Part shown: positions 5,581 to 14,216 of the stretch, one piece after another
How positions within the stretch are numbered: position 1 is the first letter of the stretch
Layout of the letters: each line of letters begins with the position of its first letter
Origin: Candidatus Hydrogenedentota bacterium
Lineage (GTDB): Bacteria > Hydrogenedentota > Hydrogenedentia > Hydrogenedentiales > CAITNO01
Assembly (NCBI GenBank): GCA_903922535.1
Contig: CAIXUF010000396.1
Coordinates: forward strand, 1-25,572
DNA length: 25,572 nt
Reading direction: 5' to 3'
Translations under genes and position numbers: made by a program
The notes under the pieces: model-generated
Told to the model about the DNA's origin: nothing
Database searches by the model: none
Seen by the model: the letters and a program-made list of their open reading frames with translations, nothing else

Positions 5581-7851
5581 TCACATGCCGCGGAGGGATT
5601 TCAGGGAAGGGACAAACGGGATCGCCGCCAGGACACCCAGACAAAGCCCCAAGGCGAGCACCGAAACAAGCACGCCGAGCCGGAAACTCATGGGCTCGAA
5701 CCGGAACTCAACGCTGTGGTCGCCGGCCGGGACGACGCATCCCATGAAGTCCCCGTATACCCGGAGCGGTTCTGGGGACGGTTCTTGGTCAATTTGCACG
5801 CGCCATCCCCGCCAATAACGCTCAGACAAAATCAAAAGTTGCGGAGTCTTGCAGGAGGTTCGGATGCCATATTCACCGGGTGTCTGACTCACAATGGTTG
5901 CCGTGCCCGGCTCTGCGGCCGTGTCAAGTCCCGGGATTTCCTTCTCGACAATGGCCGTGCTGCGCACATCCGTGCTTTCGATAATGTCGCCGGGCTTGGA
6001 CGATATGACCGTCTTTGTAACAAGCCGCGCCAAGGGCAACGGGTCGGCTAGCGGTTCCCATGTGGCGTTCTCGGCAGCCCCCTTCCACGCCCAAGCGACT
6101 GCTGCGACGCGCAGCGTGTTCGGATTCTCCGGCACATAATGAAGGCTGCTTTCCTCCAGGGAAACGCCCGTATACCCTATGGCATTGCGTATGCCGAGAA
6201 CCGTGTACAGATTGTTTCCCGGGTCGGATTCCCCCTGGTTTATGCGGCGATAGATGCGCTGATCACCCGGATCGACAGGCAGCGTGAACTGCGACACAAA
6301 CGGCTCGAGCCACATAGTCTGCGCGGCGGGGAGTTTAATCACCTGGGTCATGTACATATAGGTGTCGCCTGCCTGCAGCAATGGCAAGAATATGACGACC
6401 CAACGCCATCCGAAAGCGCCTGCGGCCAGCATGAGAAATGCCGCCACTCCCGCCAGCGGGATCCAGACCAGTTGCGGGCCTGGCGGATACCAGGGTATCC
6501 ACGCGGCACCCAGACGCCCGGCGGCGCACAGGGTCGTTGCCAGCACTGCCCCCAATAGCGTCAATGGGAGGATGAGGCCGCGCGCGGCGGCACGGCCATC
6601 TCGTCGCCGTTCACACAAGTCGGAAAGACCCGTTGTGGCAAGGCATGCCAACGCAAAGTGAATGAGGTAGCAATACCGGATGGGTGAACGGAATGAGCGC
6701 AACACTGGGAGCGATGAAACGGCGCGATAGAACGGGCTGTACTGGCCAAGCGCCATGGCCAATCCCAGGAGCATGCACACCAGGGCAAACAGGAGAAGCG
6801 GCCGGCATGATCTCGAAGAAGGCTCGAGCCCCCCGGTTTCTGCGCACGCAGAGCTGTCGCCATGGGTGCACCGCGTGCGTCGGAGCAAGGTCAATCCCCA
6901 CAGCGCGGCAAAGAGCGCGGGAATACCCGCATAGACACCATAAGCGGTTGGATTGACCGCACCAAGCGGACCTGCAAACAGCTCCAGAAGACTGCGAAAG
7001 TCGGCCCCAAACGCGAACCGCCACCAGTCCGGAGGATGAGCGCGGCCAGTCGCAGAGTACAGGTCGAGATGCGGCAACACTTGGGCGGCTCCAAGAGCCA
7101 GACCCAGCAGGTTGGCACCAACAAAGGCAGCAACGCAACTCAGGAGGCTTCTCCACTGAAAGTGCGCACCCCCACTCCACGCGCGGGCAAAAGACAGTGT
7201 CAGCAGATAGGCGGTGCCCATGAACCCGCACATGACGACCGCCTGTGGGTAGCCGAGCAGGAGTTCCGAACCGGTCACGAGGGCAAAACCAAGTATGCCT
7301 GCAAGACGTCTGCCGCGCGATGCGCCTGTGAGGAAGATGTCCAGCGTCCACAATGCCCAGGGAGCGTGCGCCATGATCGTCACTATGTTGGGCGCCTCGA
7401 AGTCGACAAGATTGATGGCGCAGAAGGCAAACAGGCATCCGCCCCAGAGGCTGACGCCATGGCGCAACCCCCACCGGCGAAAGAACAACCATGTCCCCGC
7501 CATCGCCAGGACGAAACCAAAGGCCTCTTCACCGTGCAGGCCTGAAGCGGCATCCACGAACCGGTACAGCAGTAAATGGAGCGGATGGCACATGCCCGCC
7601 TGCCCCTCCGCGTGAATGTAGGTTCCGCAACCGATCCATGGGTTCCATGCGAAACGGGAGCCGTGGAGCAGGCTTTCGCGATACGCCCATCGAACGGGAT
7701 AATGGTACCAAATCAGGTCGCCGAACATTCGGTAGCTGCCCCGTATCAGCGGCATGGCCACCCAACCGGCGAAGAATGCGGCTATAGCGAGTACTTCAAA
7801 CAGGAAAAAGTAACCGGGTATGCGCCGCGATTTGGAACACTCCATATGCAT
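5581..7851 (-). CDS. YfhO-family membrane protein, copy 1 (probable GT-C glycosyltransferase)
   Basis: A 756-residue protein with about a dozen transmembrane helices and a soluble C-terminal beta-rich part (about 520-720), followed by a last helix ('LGVLVSVLALGLCLGVLAAI'). The large first outer loop holds 'DLIWYHYPVRWAYRESLL', 'WNPWIGCGTYIHAEGQAG' and 'CHPLHLLLYRF', the acidic/aromatic signature region of YfhO proteins. YfhO proteins are predicted GT-C-fold transferases using lipid-linked sugars; in Firmicutes they glycosylate lipoteichoic acids, and the substrate here is unknown. The start at 7851 is set by GGGGGAG 6 nt upstream and by alignment with the two sister genes. It is the most divergent of the three in the N-terminal half but very close to copy 2 over the region around residues 610-690. 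Confidence 0.85.
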   Translation of the reverse strand: MHMECSKSRRIPGYFFLFEVLAIAAFFAGWVAMPLIRGSYRMFGDLIWYHYPVRWAYRESLLHGSRFAWNPWIGCGTYIHAEGQAGMCHPLHLLLYRFVDAASGLHGEEAFGFVLAMAGTWLFFRRWGLRHGVSLWGGCLFAFCAINLVDFEAPNIVTIMAHAPWALWTLDIFLTGASRGRRLAGILGFALVTGSELLLGYPQAVVMCGFMGTAYLLTLSFARAWSGGAHFQWRSLLSCVAAFVGANLLGLALGAAQVLPHLDLYSATGRAHPPDWWRFAFGADFRSLLELFAGPLGAVNPTAYGVYAGIPALFAALWGLTLLRRTRCTHGDSSACAETGGLEPSSRSCRPLLLFALVCMLLGLAMALGQYSPFYRAVSSLPVLRSFRSPIRYCYLIHFALACLATTGLSDLCERRRDGRAAARGLILPLTLLGAVLATTLCAAGRLGAAWIPWYPPGPQLVWIPLAGVAAFLMLAAGAFGWRWVVIFLPLLQAGDTYMYMTQVIKLPAAQTMWLEPFVSQFTLPVDPGDQRIYRRINQGESDPGNNLYTVLGIRNAIGYTGVSLEESSLHYVPENPNTLRVAAVAWAWKGAAENATWEPLADPLPLARLVTKTVISSKPGDIIESTDVRSTAIVEKEIPGLDTAAEPGTATIVSQTPGEYGIRTSCKTPQLLILSERYWRGWRVQIDQEPSPEPLRVYGDFMGCVVPAGDHSVEFRFEPMSFRLGVLVSVLALGLCLGVLAAIPFVPSLKSLRGM

Positions 7852-8181
7852 CAACTGCTCCCCCAATAATCTGCCCTTCTCACACTGTGCCCGCCCGGCC
7901 GAAGTCACACCCGACGTTGGGCGTTGCCGCTGGAGGGTTCTTGGTTTCGGCCCCTGTCCTCCAACACGTGTTCACATCCGGCCTAGAACCGCCTGCAACG
8001 GGCGGCAGGCCGCCTTGGACTTCACGGACAAAAGGAAGATCTGTCCGAATCACCCACCGGGCCAAGTCCATATCGTCCATGAACTCCCTGACTGGAATGT
8101 GTTGCGCCAGCCCATTTGCCGATTCCAGGTTGCAGCAGGCGTGGCCTGAGCCAACCGGCAGAATCCATATTAACACATGCT
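7852..8181. other. 330 bp gap between YfhO-1 and YfhO-2
   Basis: The ~50 bp next to YfhO-1 (7852-7900) is a leader shared with the other two YfhO genes. The rest holds no gene I can recognise: a 118-codon frame on the minus strand has no homology I know and overlaps the YfhO-2 end. No convincing terminator or promoter is visible. It is longer than the other gaps in the run, so it may hold an internal promoter. Confidence 0.4.
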
Positions 8182-10437
8182 TCAGGGGCGTTTCAGGGCA
8201 GGGACAAACGGGACGACTGCAAGCACTCCCAGACAAAGTCCCAAGGCGAGCACGGAAACAAGCACGCCGAGCCGGAAACTTGCGGGGGCAAACCGGAACT
8301 CAACGCTGTGGTCGCCGGCCGGGACAACGCACCCCATGAAGTCTCCGTATACGCGGTGCAGTTCGGGACCGGATTTCCCGTCAATCCGCACCAGCCAGTC
8401 CGGCCAATAGTGCTCGGAGAGGATCAACAATTGCCGACTCTTGCATGATGTCTGGATGCCGTATTCGCCGGGTTTCTGACGCACGATGGTTGCCGTGCCC
8501 GGTTCCGCGGACGTCTCAAGTTCCGGGATTTCCTTTTCGACAATGGCCGTGCTGCGCACATCCGTGCTTTCGATGATGTCGCCGGTTTTGGACGATATGA
8601 CCGTCTTTGTGACAAGCCGCGCCAAGGGCAACGGATTGCTCAGCAATTTCCATGGGGTGTCGTCCGAAGACCCGTTCCGCACCCAGCCGACCGCGGCGAC
8701 GAGGAGCGTGTTTACGTTCTCCGGCACGTAATGCAGGCTGCCCTCATTCAGGAAGACACCTGTATAGCCGATGGCGTTGCGTATGCCGGGCAGGGTGGTG
8801 AGGTTGTCTCCCGTGACAGGTTCTGCATCATTCGTGCGGCAATAGACACGCTGGCCGCCCGGATCGGCCGGCGGCGTCACATTGCGAGTCAGCGACTCGT
8901 ATGACCACTCCAGCGTTCTGGGTATTTGGGCCACATGGGTTATGTAAAAATACGTGTCGAACACCTGCAGCAAGGGCAGGAGCATGACAGCCCAGCGCCA
9001 TCCAAATGACCCTGCGGCCAGCACGAGGAATGCCGCCGTTCCTGCAAGCGGAATCCAGATCAGTTGCGAACCCGCCGGATACCAGGGTATCCATTCGTCG
9101 CCCAGGCGGAAGGCGGCGCAAATCGTCGCCGCCAGCACCGCGGCCAGCAGCATTGACGGAAGCACAAGGCTGCGTGCGGAAGCGCGGGCATTCCGCCGCC
9201 GATCAAGCAGGCCGGAAATGCCCACAGCGGCAAGACATGCCACCGCAAACTGCACGAGGTAGAAATAGCGGAACGGTGAACGGAATGAATACAGCAGGGG
9301 CAAGGATGAAACGGCGCGGTAAAATGGGCTGTACTGGCCAAGCGACATGGCAAATCCCAGGAAAATGCATGCCAGAGCAAACAGGAGAAGTGGCTTGTGT
9401 GATCTTGATGAACCCGGGATTCGATCGGCGTCTTCGCACGCACGATCACTGGCTTCGGCGCATTTCTTGCACCGAAACAGCGTCAATCCCCACAAGGCGG
9501 CGAACAGCGCGGGAACGCCCGCGTAGGCACCGACGGCCATGGGAGTGGCCGCACCGAGCGGTCCCGCAAAAAACTCCATAAAACAGCGCGGATCCGCCCC
9601 AAACGCGAACCGGAAACCGGACGGCGGTTGGGCGCGTCCGGTAACCAGGAGCAGGTCAAGATGTGGAAACACCTGGGCGGCGCCGAGGGCCAGACCCAGC
9701 AGATTGGCGGCGACGAAGGCCGCAAAGGCGCTTGGGATGATCCCCCACTGAAAGCGCGCGCCCCCCCTCCATGCGCGCGTGAAGGACAGTGTCAGGACAT
9801 AGGCCGCGCCCATGAACCCACACATGACGACCGCCTGGGGATAGCCAAGCAAGAGTTCCGAACCGGTCACGAGGGCAAATCCGAGCATGCCCGCGAGGCG
9901 CCTGCCGCGTGATGGGGCCGTGAGGAGGATGTCGAGCGTCCACAATGCCCAGGGCGCGTGCGCCATGATTGTCACTATGTTGATGTCTTCCCAGTGGCGG
10001 ACGTTGATGGCGCAAAAGGCGTACAGGCAGCCACCCCAGAGGCTGACGGCATGGCGCAGGCCCCACCGGCGAAAGAAGAGCCAGGCCCCCGCCACAGCCA
10101 GGGCATAGCCAAAGGCCACCTCAATGTCGAGGCCGGTGGCGGCATCCACGAACCGGTACAGCAGCAGGTGGAATGGATGGCACATGCCCGCCTGCCCTTC
10201 CGCGTGAATGTAGGTGCCGCAACTGATCCACGGGTTCCAGGTGAAGTTGTAACCGTTGAGCAGGCTTTCCCGGTACGCCCAGCGGACAGGATAATGGTAA
10301 CAGCGCAGATCGCTCAACATGCGGTGGCTGCCCACCAGTAGCGGCATGGCCATCCATCCGGCCAAAAACACCGCTATGGCCAGCGCTTCGAACATGAGAA
10401 GACAGCCACACACTCGCTGCAACCTGGAGTATTTCAT
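8182..10437 (-). CDS. YfhO-family membrane protein, copy 2 (probable GT-C glycosyltransferase)
   Basis: A 751-residue paralog with the same layout as its neighbours: N-terminal helix ('CLLMFEALAIAVFLAGWMAM'), loop with 'CYHYPVRWAYRESLL' and 'CGTYIHAEGQAGMCHP', about a dozen helices, and a C-terminal soluble part ending in a last helix. By eye the first ~210 residues are over 80% identical to copy 3, with a stretch at 10020-10260 almost identical in DNA to 12520-12760. The C-terminal part around 8510-8640 is nearly identical to copy 1 instead. The ATG at 10437 has GGGAG 12 nt upstream; a TTG at 10446, closer to that site and at the position of the sister-gene starts, is possible. Different copies probably serve related acceptors or sugars (inference). 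Confidence 0.85.
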   Translation of the reverse strand: MKYSRLQRVCGCLLMFEALAIAVFLAGWMAMPLLVGSHRMLSDLRCYHYPVRWAYRESLLNGYNFTWNPWISCGTYIHAEGQAGMCHPFHLLLYRFVDAATGLDIEVAFGYALAVAGAWLFFRRWGLRHAVSLWGGCLYAFCAINVRHWEDINIVTIMAHAPWALWTLDILLTAPSRGRRLAGMLGFALVTGSELLLGYPQAVVMCGFMGAAYVLTLSFTRAWRGGARFQWGIIPSAFAAFVAANLLGLALGAAQVFPHLDLLLVTGRAQPPSGFRFAFGADPRCFMEFFAGPLGAATPMAVGAYAGVPALFAALWGLTLFRCKKCAEASDRACEDADRIPGSSRSHKPLLLFALACIFLGFAMSLGQYSPFYRAVSSLPLLYSFRSPFRYFYLVQFAVACLAAVGISGLLDRRRNARASARSLVLPSMLLAAVLAATICAAFRLGDEWIPWYPAGSQLIWIPLAGTAAFLVLAAGSFGWRWAVMLLPLLQVFDTYFYITHVAQIPRTLEWSYESLTRNVTPPADPGGQRVYCRTNDAEPVTGDNLTTLPGIRNAIGYTGVFLNEGSLHYVPENVNTLLVAAVGWVRNGSSDDTPWKLLSNPLPLARLVTKTVISSKTGDIIESTDVRSTAIVEKEIPELETSAEPGTATIVRQKPGEYGIQTSCKSRQLLILSEHYWPDWLVRIDGKSGPELHRVYGDFMGCVVPAGDHSVEFRFAPASFRLGVLVSVLALGLCLGVLAVVPFVPALKRP

Positions 10438-10619
10438 CCGTATCAAATGCTCCCTATTTGTCTCTCTTAAGCCCCGCACGACTGGTCGGAATCGCATTTG
10501 ATGAAGGCGGTACGACCAGAAGACAGGAGAAGTGACTGCCGGTATTGCCCCACCTGTACGGCGATTCGCAGTTCAAAGCCAGCGCGCGGCGTGTCCATTT
10601 CACCGGTTCTCTCGGAGTT

Positions 10620-10641
10620 TTGGTGGATATAACACCACCAA
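10620..10641 (-). terminator. Hairpin just after YfhO-3
   Basis: TTGGTGG (10635-10641 on the minus strand), an 8 nt loop, CCACCAA: a perfect 7 bp stem 20 nt beyond the YfhO-3 stop. No U-tract follows, so a classical terminator is doubtful. It may instead attenuate transcription or protect the mRNA end. Confidence 0.3.
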
Positions 10642-10661
10642 GCGGACGGGCGAAGTTTACT

Positions 10662-12941
10662 CTAACACCCACTCTGGACGCATTTCAGGGAAAGGATGAA
10701 CGGGATCGCTGCCAGTATCCCCAGGCAGAGCCCCAAGGCGAGCACGGAAACAAGCGCTCCGAGTCGGAAACTCATGGGATCGAACCTGAATTCAACGATA
10801 TGGGTTCCAGATGGAACCGCACACCCCATGAAATCCCCGTATGTCCGGAGCGGTTCGATCCTCGATTCCTGGTCAATCCGCACTTGCCAGCCCGGGCAAT
10901 AGTGCTCTGAAACGACCAGCAGTTGGGGTGTTTTGCAGGACGTTCGGATGCCATATTCTCCAGGTAACTGGTTCACGACGGTTGCCGTGCCTGGCTCCGC
11001 CGTCGTGTCGAGTTCTGGGATCTCTTTCTCGACGATGGCCGTGTTGCACACGTCTGTATTCTCGATGATGTCACCTGGTTTAGACGACACGACAACTTTC
11101 GTGACAAGCCGTACCATAGGCAACGGGTTTGGCAGCAGGCTCCATGTGCTGTTTCCCGGAACCCCGCTTCGCACCAAACCGACTGCGGAGACGCGCAGGG
11201 TGTTCGGGTTTTCCGGCACGTAATGCAGGCGGCTTTCATCTAGGAACACGCCCGTATACCCGATGGCATTGCGTATGCCGAGAAGGGTGGCCAGATTATT
11301 TCCCGTGACGGGTTCCGCCCCGTTCACGCGGCCGTAGATGCGCTGGCCGCCGGGGTCGGCCGGCGGGGTGACATCAAGGACTGATTGCTCGTGGGAAAAG
11401 GACAACGGCCGCGGATCGGGCAGGTTCACCAAGCGTGTCATGTACATATAGGTATCGAACACCTGTAACAAGGGTAAGAGTATTACAATCCAACGCCATC
11501 CGAATACGCCCGCGGCCAGCGCAAGAAATGCCGCCGCTCCCGCCAGCGGAACCCAGAACAGTTGAAGACCAGCCGGATACCAGGGTATCCATTCGTCGCC
11601 CAAGTGCAAAGCGGCAGCGACGGTCGCTGCCAACATCGCCCCCAGCAGTGTGACGGGGAACACAAGGCTGCGTGCGGAAGTGTGGGTATCCCGCCGCCGT
11701 TCTAGCAAGTCTGAAAGACCTATCGTGGCAAGACACGCCAGTCCAAAATGAACGAGATAGAAGTAGTGGAATGGCTTGCGGAACGAGTACAACACGGGCA
11801 ATGATGAAACGGCGCGGTAGAACGGGCTGTATTCGCCAAGCGCCATGGCAAACCCCAAGAAAATGCACACCAGCGCAAACAGAAGAAGGGAGCGGCATGA
11901 TCTCGACAACGGCATGAACCGATCGGCTTCCGCGCACGCACGGTTCTTGTCATGGATGCGCTTCGCACGGCGGAATAGCGTCAATCCCCACAGTGCGGCA
12001 AAAAGCGCGGGAATGCCCGCATAGACTCCATTAGCCCCTGGCGTGGCCGCACCAAGCGGACCCGCAAACAACTCCAGAAAACAGCGCGGGTCCGCCCCAA
12101 ACCCGAACCGAAACCAGGACGGGGCTTGGGCGCGCCCGGTGGCGAGAAACAGGTCCATATTTGGGAATACTTGGGCGGCTCCTAGGGCAAGGCCTGTCAG
12201 GTTGGCAGCAAGAAAGGCCGAAAAAGCACTTATGATGATCCTCCACTGAACGTGTGCGCCACCCTTCCAAGAACGCGCGAAGGAGAGTGTCAAGAGATAG
12301 GCCGTTCCCATGAACCCGCACATAACTACCGCCTGCGGATAGCCGAGCAAGAGTTCCGAACCGGTCACAAGGGCAAATCCAATCATTCCCGCAAGGCGTC
12401 TGCCACGCGATGAGCCCGTGAGAAGGATATCCAACGTCCACAATGCCCAGGGGGCGTGGGCCATGATTGTTACAATGTTGACGTTCTCCCAGTTGGAAAG
12501 GTTGACGGCACAGAAGGCGTACAGGCAGCCGCCCCAGAGGCTGACGGCATGGCGCAGGCCCCACCGGCGAAAGAAGAGCCAGGCCCCCGCCACAGCCAGG
12601 GCAAAGCCAAAGGCCACCTCAATGTCGAGGCCTGTGGCGACATCCACGAACCGGTACAGCAGCAGGTGGAATGGATGGCACATGCCCGCCTGCCCTTCCG
12701 CGTGAATGTAGGTGCCGCAACCGATCCACGGGTTCCAGGCGAAGCTATGACCGTTGAGAAGGCTCTCCCGATACGCCCAGCGAACGGGGTAATGGTATAG
12801 AAGCAGGTCACTGACAATTCGGTGGCCACCCGCTAACAGCGGCATGGCCATCCACCCGGCCAGAAACACCGCTATGGCCAGCACTTCGAACATAAGCAGA
12901 CAATCAAAAACACGCTTCAATTTGGACGAAGTCATGTGCAT
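10662..12941 (-). CDS. YfhO-family membrane protein, copy 3 (probable GT-C glycosyltransferase)
   Basis: A 759-residue paralog, the first of the three in transcription order. It has the same outer-loop signature ('YHYPVRWAYRESLL', 'WNPWIGCGTYIHAEGQAG'), about a dozen membrane helices, a soluble C-terminal beta part with 'ENTDVCNTAIVEKEIPELD', and a last helix. The start at 12941 has AGGGAG 6-7 nt upstream; a TTG directly before it is the only longer option. A candidate promoter lies 105 nt upstream (13047-13074). It is 168 nt downstream of the radical SAM gene, so the YfhO block may be read through from the glycosyltransferase genes or start here. In sequence it is closest to copy 2 in the N-terminal third. 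Confidence 0.85.
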   Translation of the reverse strand: MHMTSSKLKRVFDCLLMFEVLAIAVFLAGWMAMPLLAGGHRIVSDLLLYHYPVRWAYRESLLNGHSFAWNPWIGCGTYIHAEGQAGMCHPFHLLLYRFVDVATGLDIEVAFGFALAVAGAWLFFRRWGLRHAVSLWGGCLYAFCAVNLSNWENVNIVTIMAHAPWALWTLDILLTGSSRGRRLAGMIGFALVTGSELLLGYPQAVVMCGFMGTAYLLTLSFARSWKGGAHVQWRIIISAFSAFLAANLTGLALGAAQVFPNMDLFLATGRAQAPSWFRFGFGADPRCFLELFAGPLGAATPGANGVYAGIPALFAALWGLTLFRRAKRIHDKNRACAEADRFMPLSRSCRSLLLFALVCIFLGFAMALGEYSPFYRAVSSLPVLYSFRKPFHYFYLVHFGLACLATIGLSDLLERRRDTHTSARSLVFPVTLLGAMLAATVAAALHLGDEWIPWYPAGLQLFWVPLAGAAAFLALAAGVFGWRWIVILLPLLQVFDTYMYMTRLVNLPDPRPLSFSHEQSVLDVTPPADPGGQRIYGRVNGAEPVTGNNLATLLGIRNAIGYTGVFLDESRLHYVPENPNTLRVSAVGLVRSGVPGNSTWSLLPNPLPMVRLVTKVVVSSKPGDIIENTDVCNTAIVEKEIPELDTTAEPGTATVVNQLPGEYGIRTSCKTPQLLVVSEHYCPGWQVRIDQESRIEPLRTYGDFMGCAVPSGTHIVEFRFDPMSFRLGALVSVLALGLCLGILAAIPFILSLKCVQSGC

Positions 12942-13046
12942 CAAGCGCTCCCTGTCTGTTTCTTTCCGCAGTGCACGCCTGGTCGGGGTGGTGTTCCAAA
13001 CGGACGATGCAACCCGCAGGTTGAAAGCCGCACCCCGGCTGTGTTC

Positions 13047-13074
13047 ATTATCCTGAACCGTTCAAGAGAATCAA
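13047..13074 (-). promoter_or_regulatory. Candidate promoter for the YfhO block
   Basis: On the minus strand TTGATT (13074-13069), a 16 nt spacer, GATAAT (13052-13047), about 105 nt before the YfhO-3 start. Both hexamers are close to the sigma-70 consensus. The sigma usage of this organism is unknown. Confidence 0.35.
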
Positions 13075-13109
13075 GTCTCGCGAAAACCGGTTCGTATGCC
13101 GGGTGGAGT

Positions 13110-14216
13110 TCACCCGGGATCTTGCCGTGGCATCTTCTGGACATGCGATCGCACCAGGTTCCATAGGGGGAAGTTCAACCGAGGCTCGTAGTAGCAAACG
13201 TAGTAGCTGCGCTGGCAGCCGGTGCATCCGCGCAGCTCCCGGAGTTTCTGGACATACTCCGCAGAACGGAACGTTTCGGACAAGGGGCGCTCCCCCCACT
13301 CGAACCCGTTTGTCCAGCCCATGCCTTCCAGGCAGGGGAACAGCCTGTCGGCGAAATTCTCCACGTGGTGGTGGCCCAAAATGCAATCGCTCTTGGCCAG
13401 CATTAGCCGGTTGGGATGGAACAGAAAGGCAAGGTAGTTCTTGAGGAACGGGCGGCTGTTCACAACGTGCGGGGCGCGGATCAGCGCCGCGACGGCGGCC
13501 TCCAGCGCTTTGCGCTCCTCCGGACTGAAGGTGTGCCTGCCCTGCGGGGCGCTGTTGGCGCCGCCCAACGGGGGGTGGTCGTTTCGCGGCTGCACCTTGA
13601 TCTGTACGCCCAGTTCCCGGGCAACGCCGACCGCATGCAGCGCATTGTCGGGCGCGGCGGGATCCAGAATGGTGTTGAGCACGACACGGGTTCCGGGTGC
13701 ATGCGACCTTGCGTGCGCGACAGCGGAGAGCACGCGCCGGTAGGAACCGGCCACCCCGCGCGCCGCGTCGTGGAAAGGTTCCGGGCCGTCCAGGCTGAAA
13801 CTGATCTCGGACACGGCCGCTTTCGCCATCGCCCTGGCGCGTTCGGCGTCCATGAGCAGCCCGTTCGAGACAACGTGTGTGTAAAGGATGCCGGCAGACT
13901 TGGCGTATTCCAGCAGGTCAAAGACGTACGGCACCAGCAGCGGCTCGCCTCCGCTGATAGAAAAGTACACCGTCTTCAGGGCGCCGAGTTCTTTGACAAG
14001 ACGACGCGCGCGTTCCTTGGTCACGGTGTACGGGGGATCACAGCGCCGAATGTTGCAGAACGAACACCGAAGGTTGCAGGCGCTGGAAATGTACAACCCG
14101 CAGGCAAGCGGCGACGCGGTTCCTGACACGATGTGGCGCAGGTGCCATTTGATCACCCGGCTGGCGAACGGAAGAAGCGGCATCCGCGTCAGGACGGTGC
14201 GCACCATGAGGTTCAT
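13110..14216 (-). CDS. Radical SAM protein with a SPASM-like C-terminal cysteine cluster
   Basis: A 368-residue enzyme. The radical SAM cluster motif is 'CNLRCSFC' (Cys about 47, 51, 54), followed by the SAM-binding 'SGGEPLL' (about 88-94) and 'SFSLDGPE' (about 129-136). The C-terminal part carries further cysteines in 'SDCILG', 'LFPCLEG', 'GCTGCQ' and 'YYVCYYEP' (about 268, 284, 321, 324, 331), a SPASM/twitch-like pattern that would hold auxiliary iron-sulfur clusters. SPASM enzymes modify peptides, sugars or other substrates; the target cannot be read from the sequence. The start at 14216 overlaps the GT9 stop in an ATGA junction with GGGAGGGG just upstream, so it is translationally coupled to GT9. 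No candidate peptide substrate gene is seen nearby, so a glycan or nucleotide-sugar substrate is a reasonable alternative. Confidence 0.85.
   Translation of the reverse strand: MNLMVRTVLTRMPLLPFASRVIKWHLRHIVSGTASPLACGLYISSACNLRCSFCNIRRCDPPYTVTKERARRLVKELGALKTVYFSISGGEPLLVPYVFDLLEYAKSAGILYTHVVSNGLLMDAERARAMAKAAVSEISFSLDGPEPFHDAARGVAGSYRRVLSAVAHARSHAPGTRVVLNTILDPAAPDNALHAVGVARELGVQIKVQPRNDHPPLGGANSAPQGRHTFSPEERKALEAAVAALIRAPHVVNSRPFLKNYLAFLFHPNRLMLAKSDCILGHHHVENFADRLFPCLEGMGWTNGFEWGERPLSETFRSAEYVQKLRELRGCTGCQRSYYVCYYEPRLNFPLWNLVRSHVQKMPRQDPG

Noticed and set aside
4918..6051. A 377-codon plus-strand frame opposite the SGNH and YfhO-1 genes
   Set aside because: It spans two confident minus-strand genes and their gap and has no domain features.
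7880..8236. A 118-codon minus-strand frame between YfhO-1 and YfhO-2
   Set aside because: It overlaps the YfhO-2 end, lacks a ribosome site and resembles nothing known to me.
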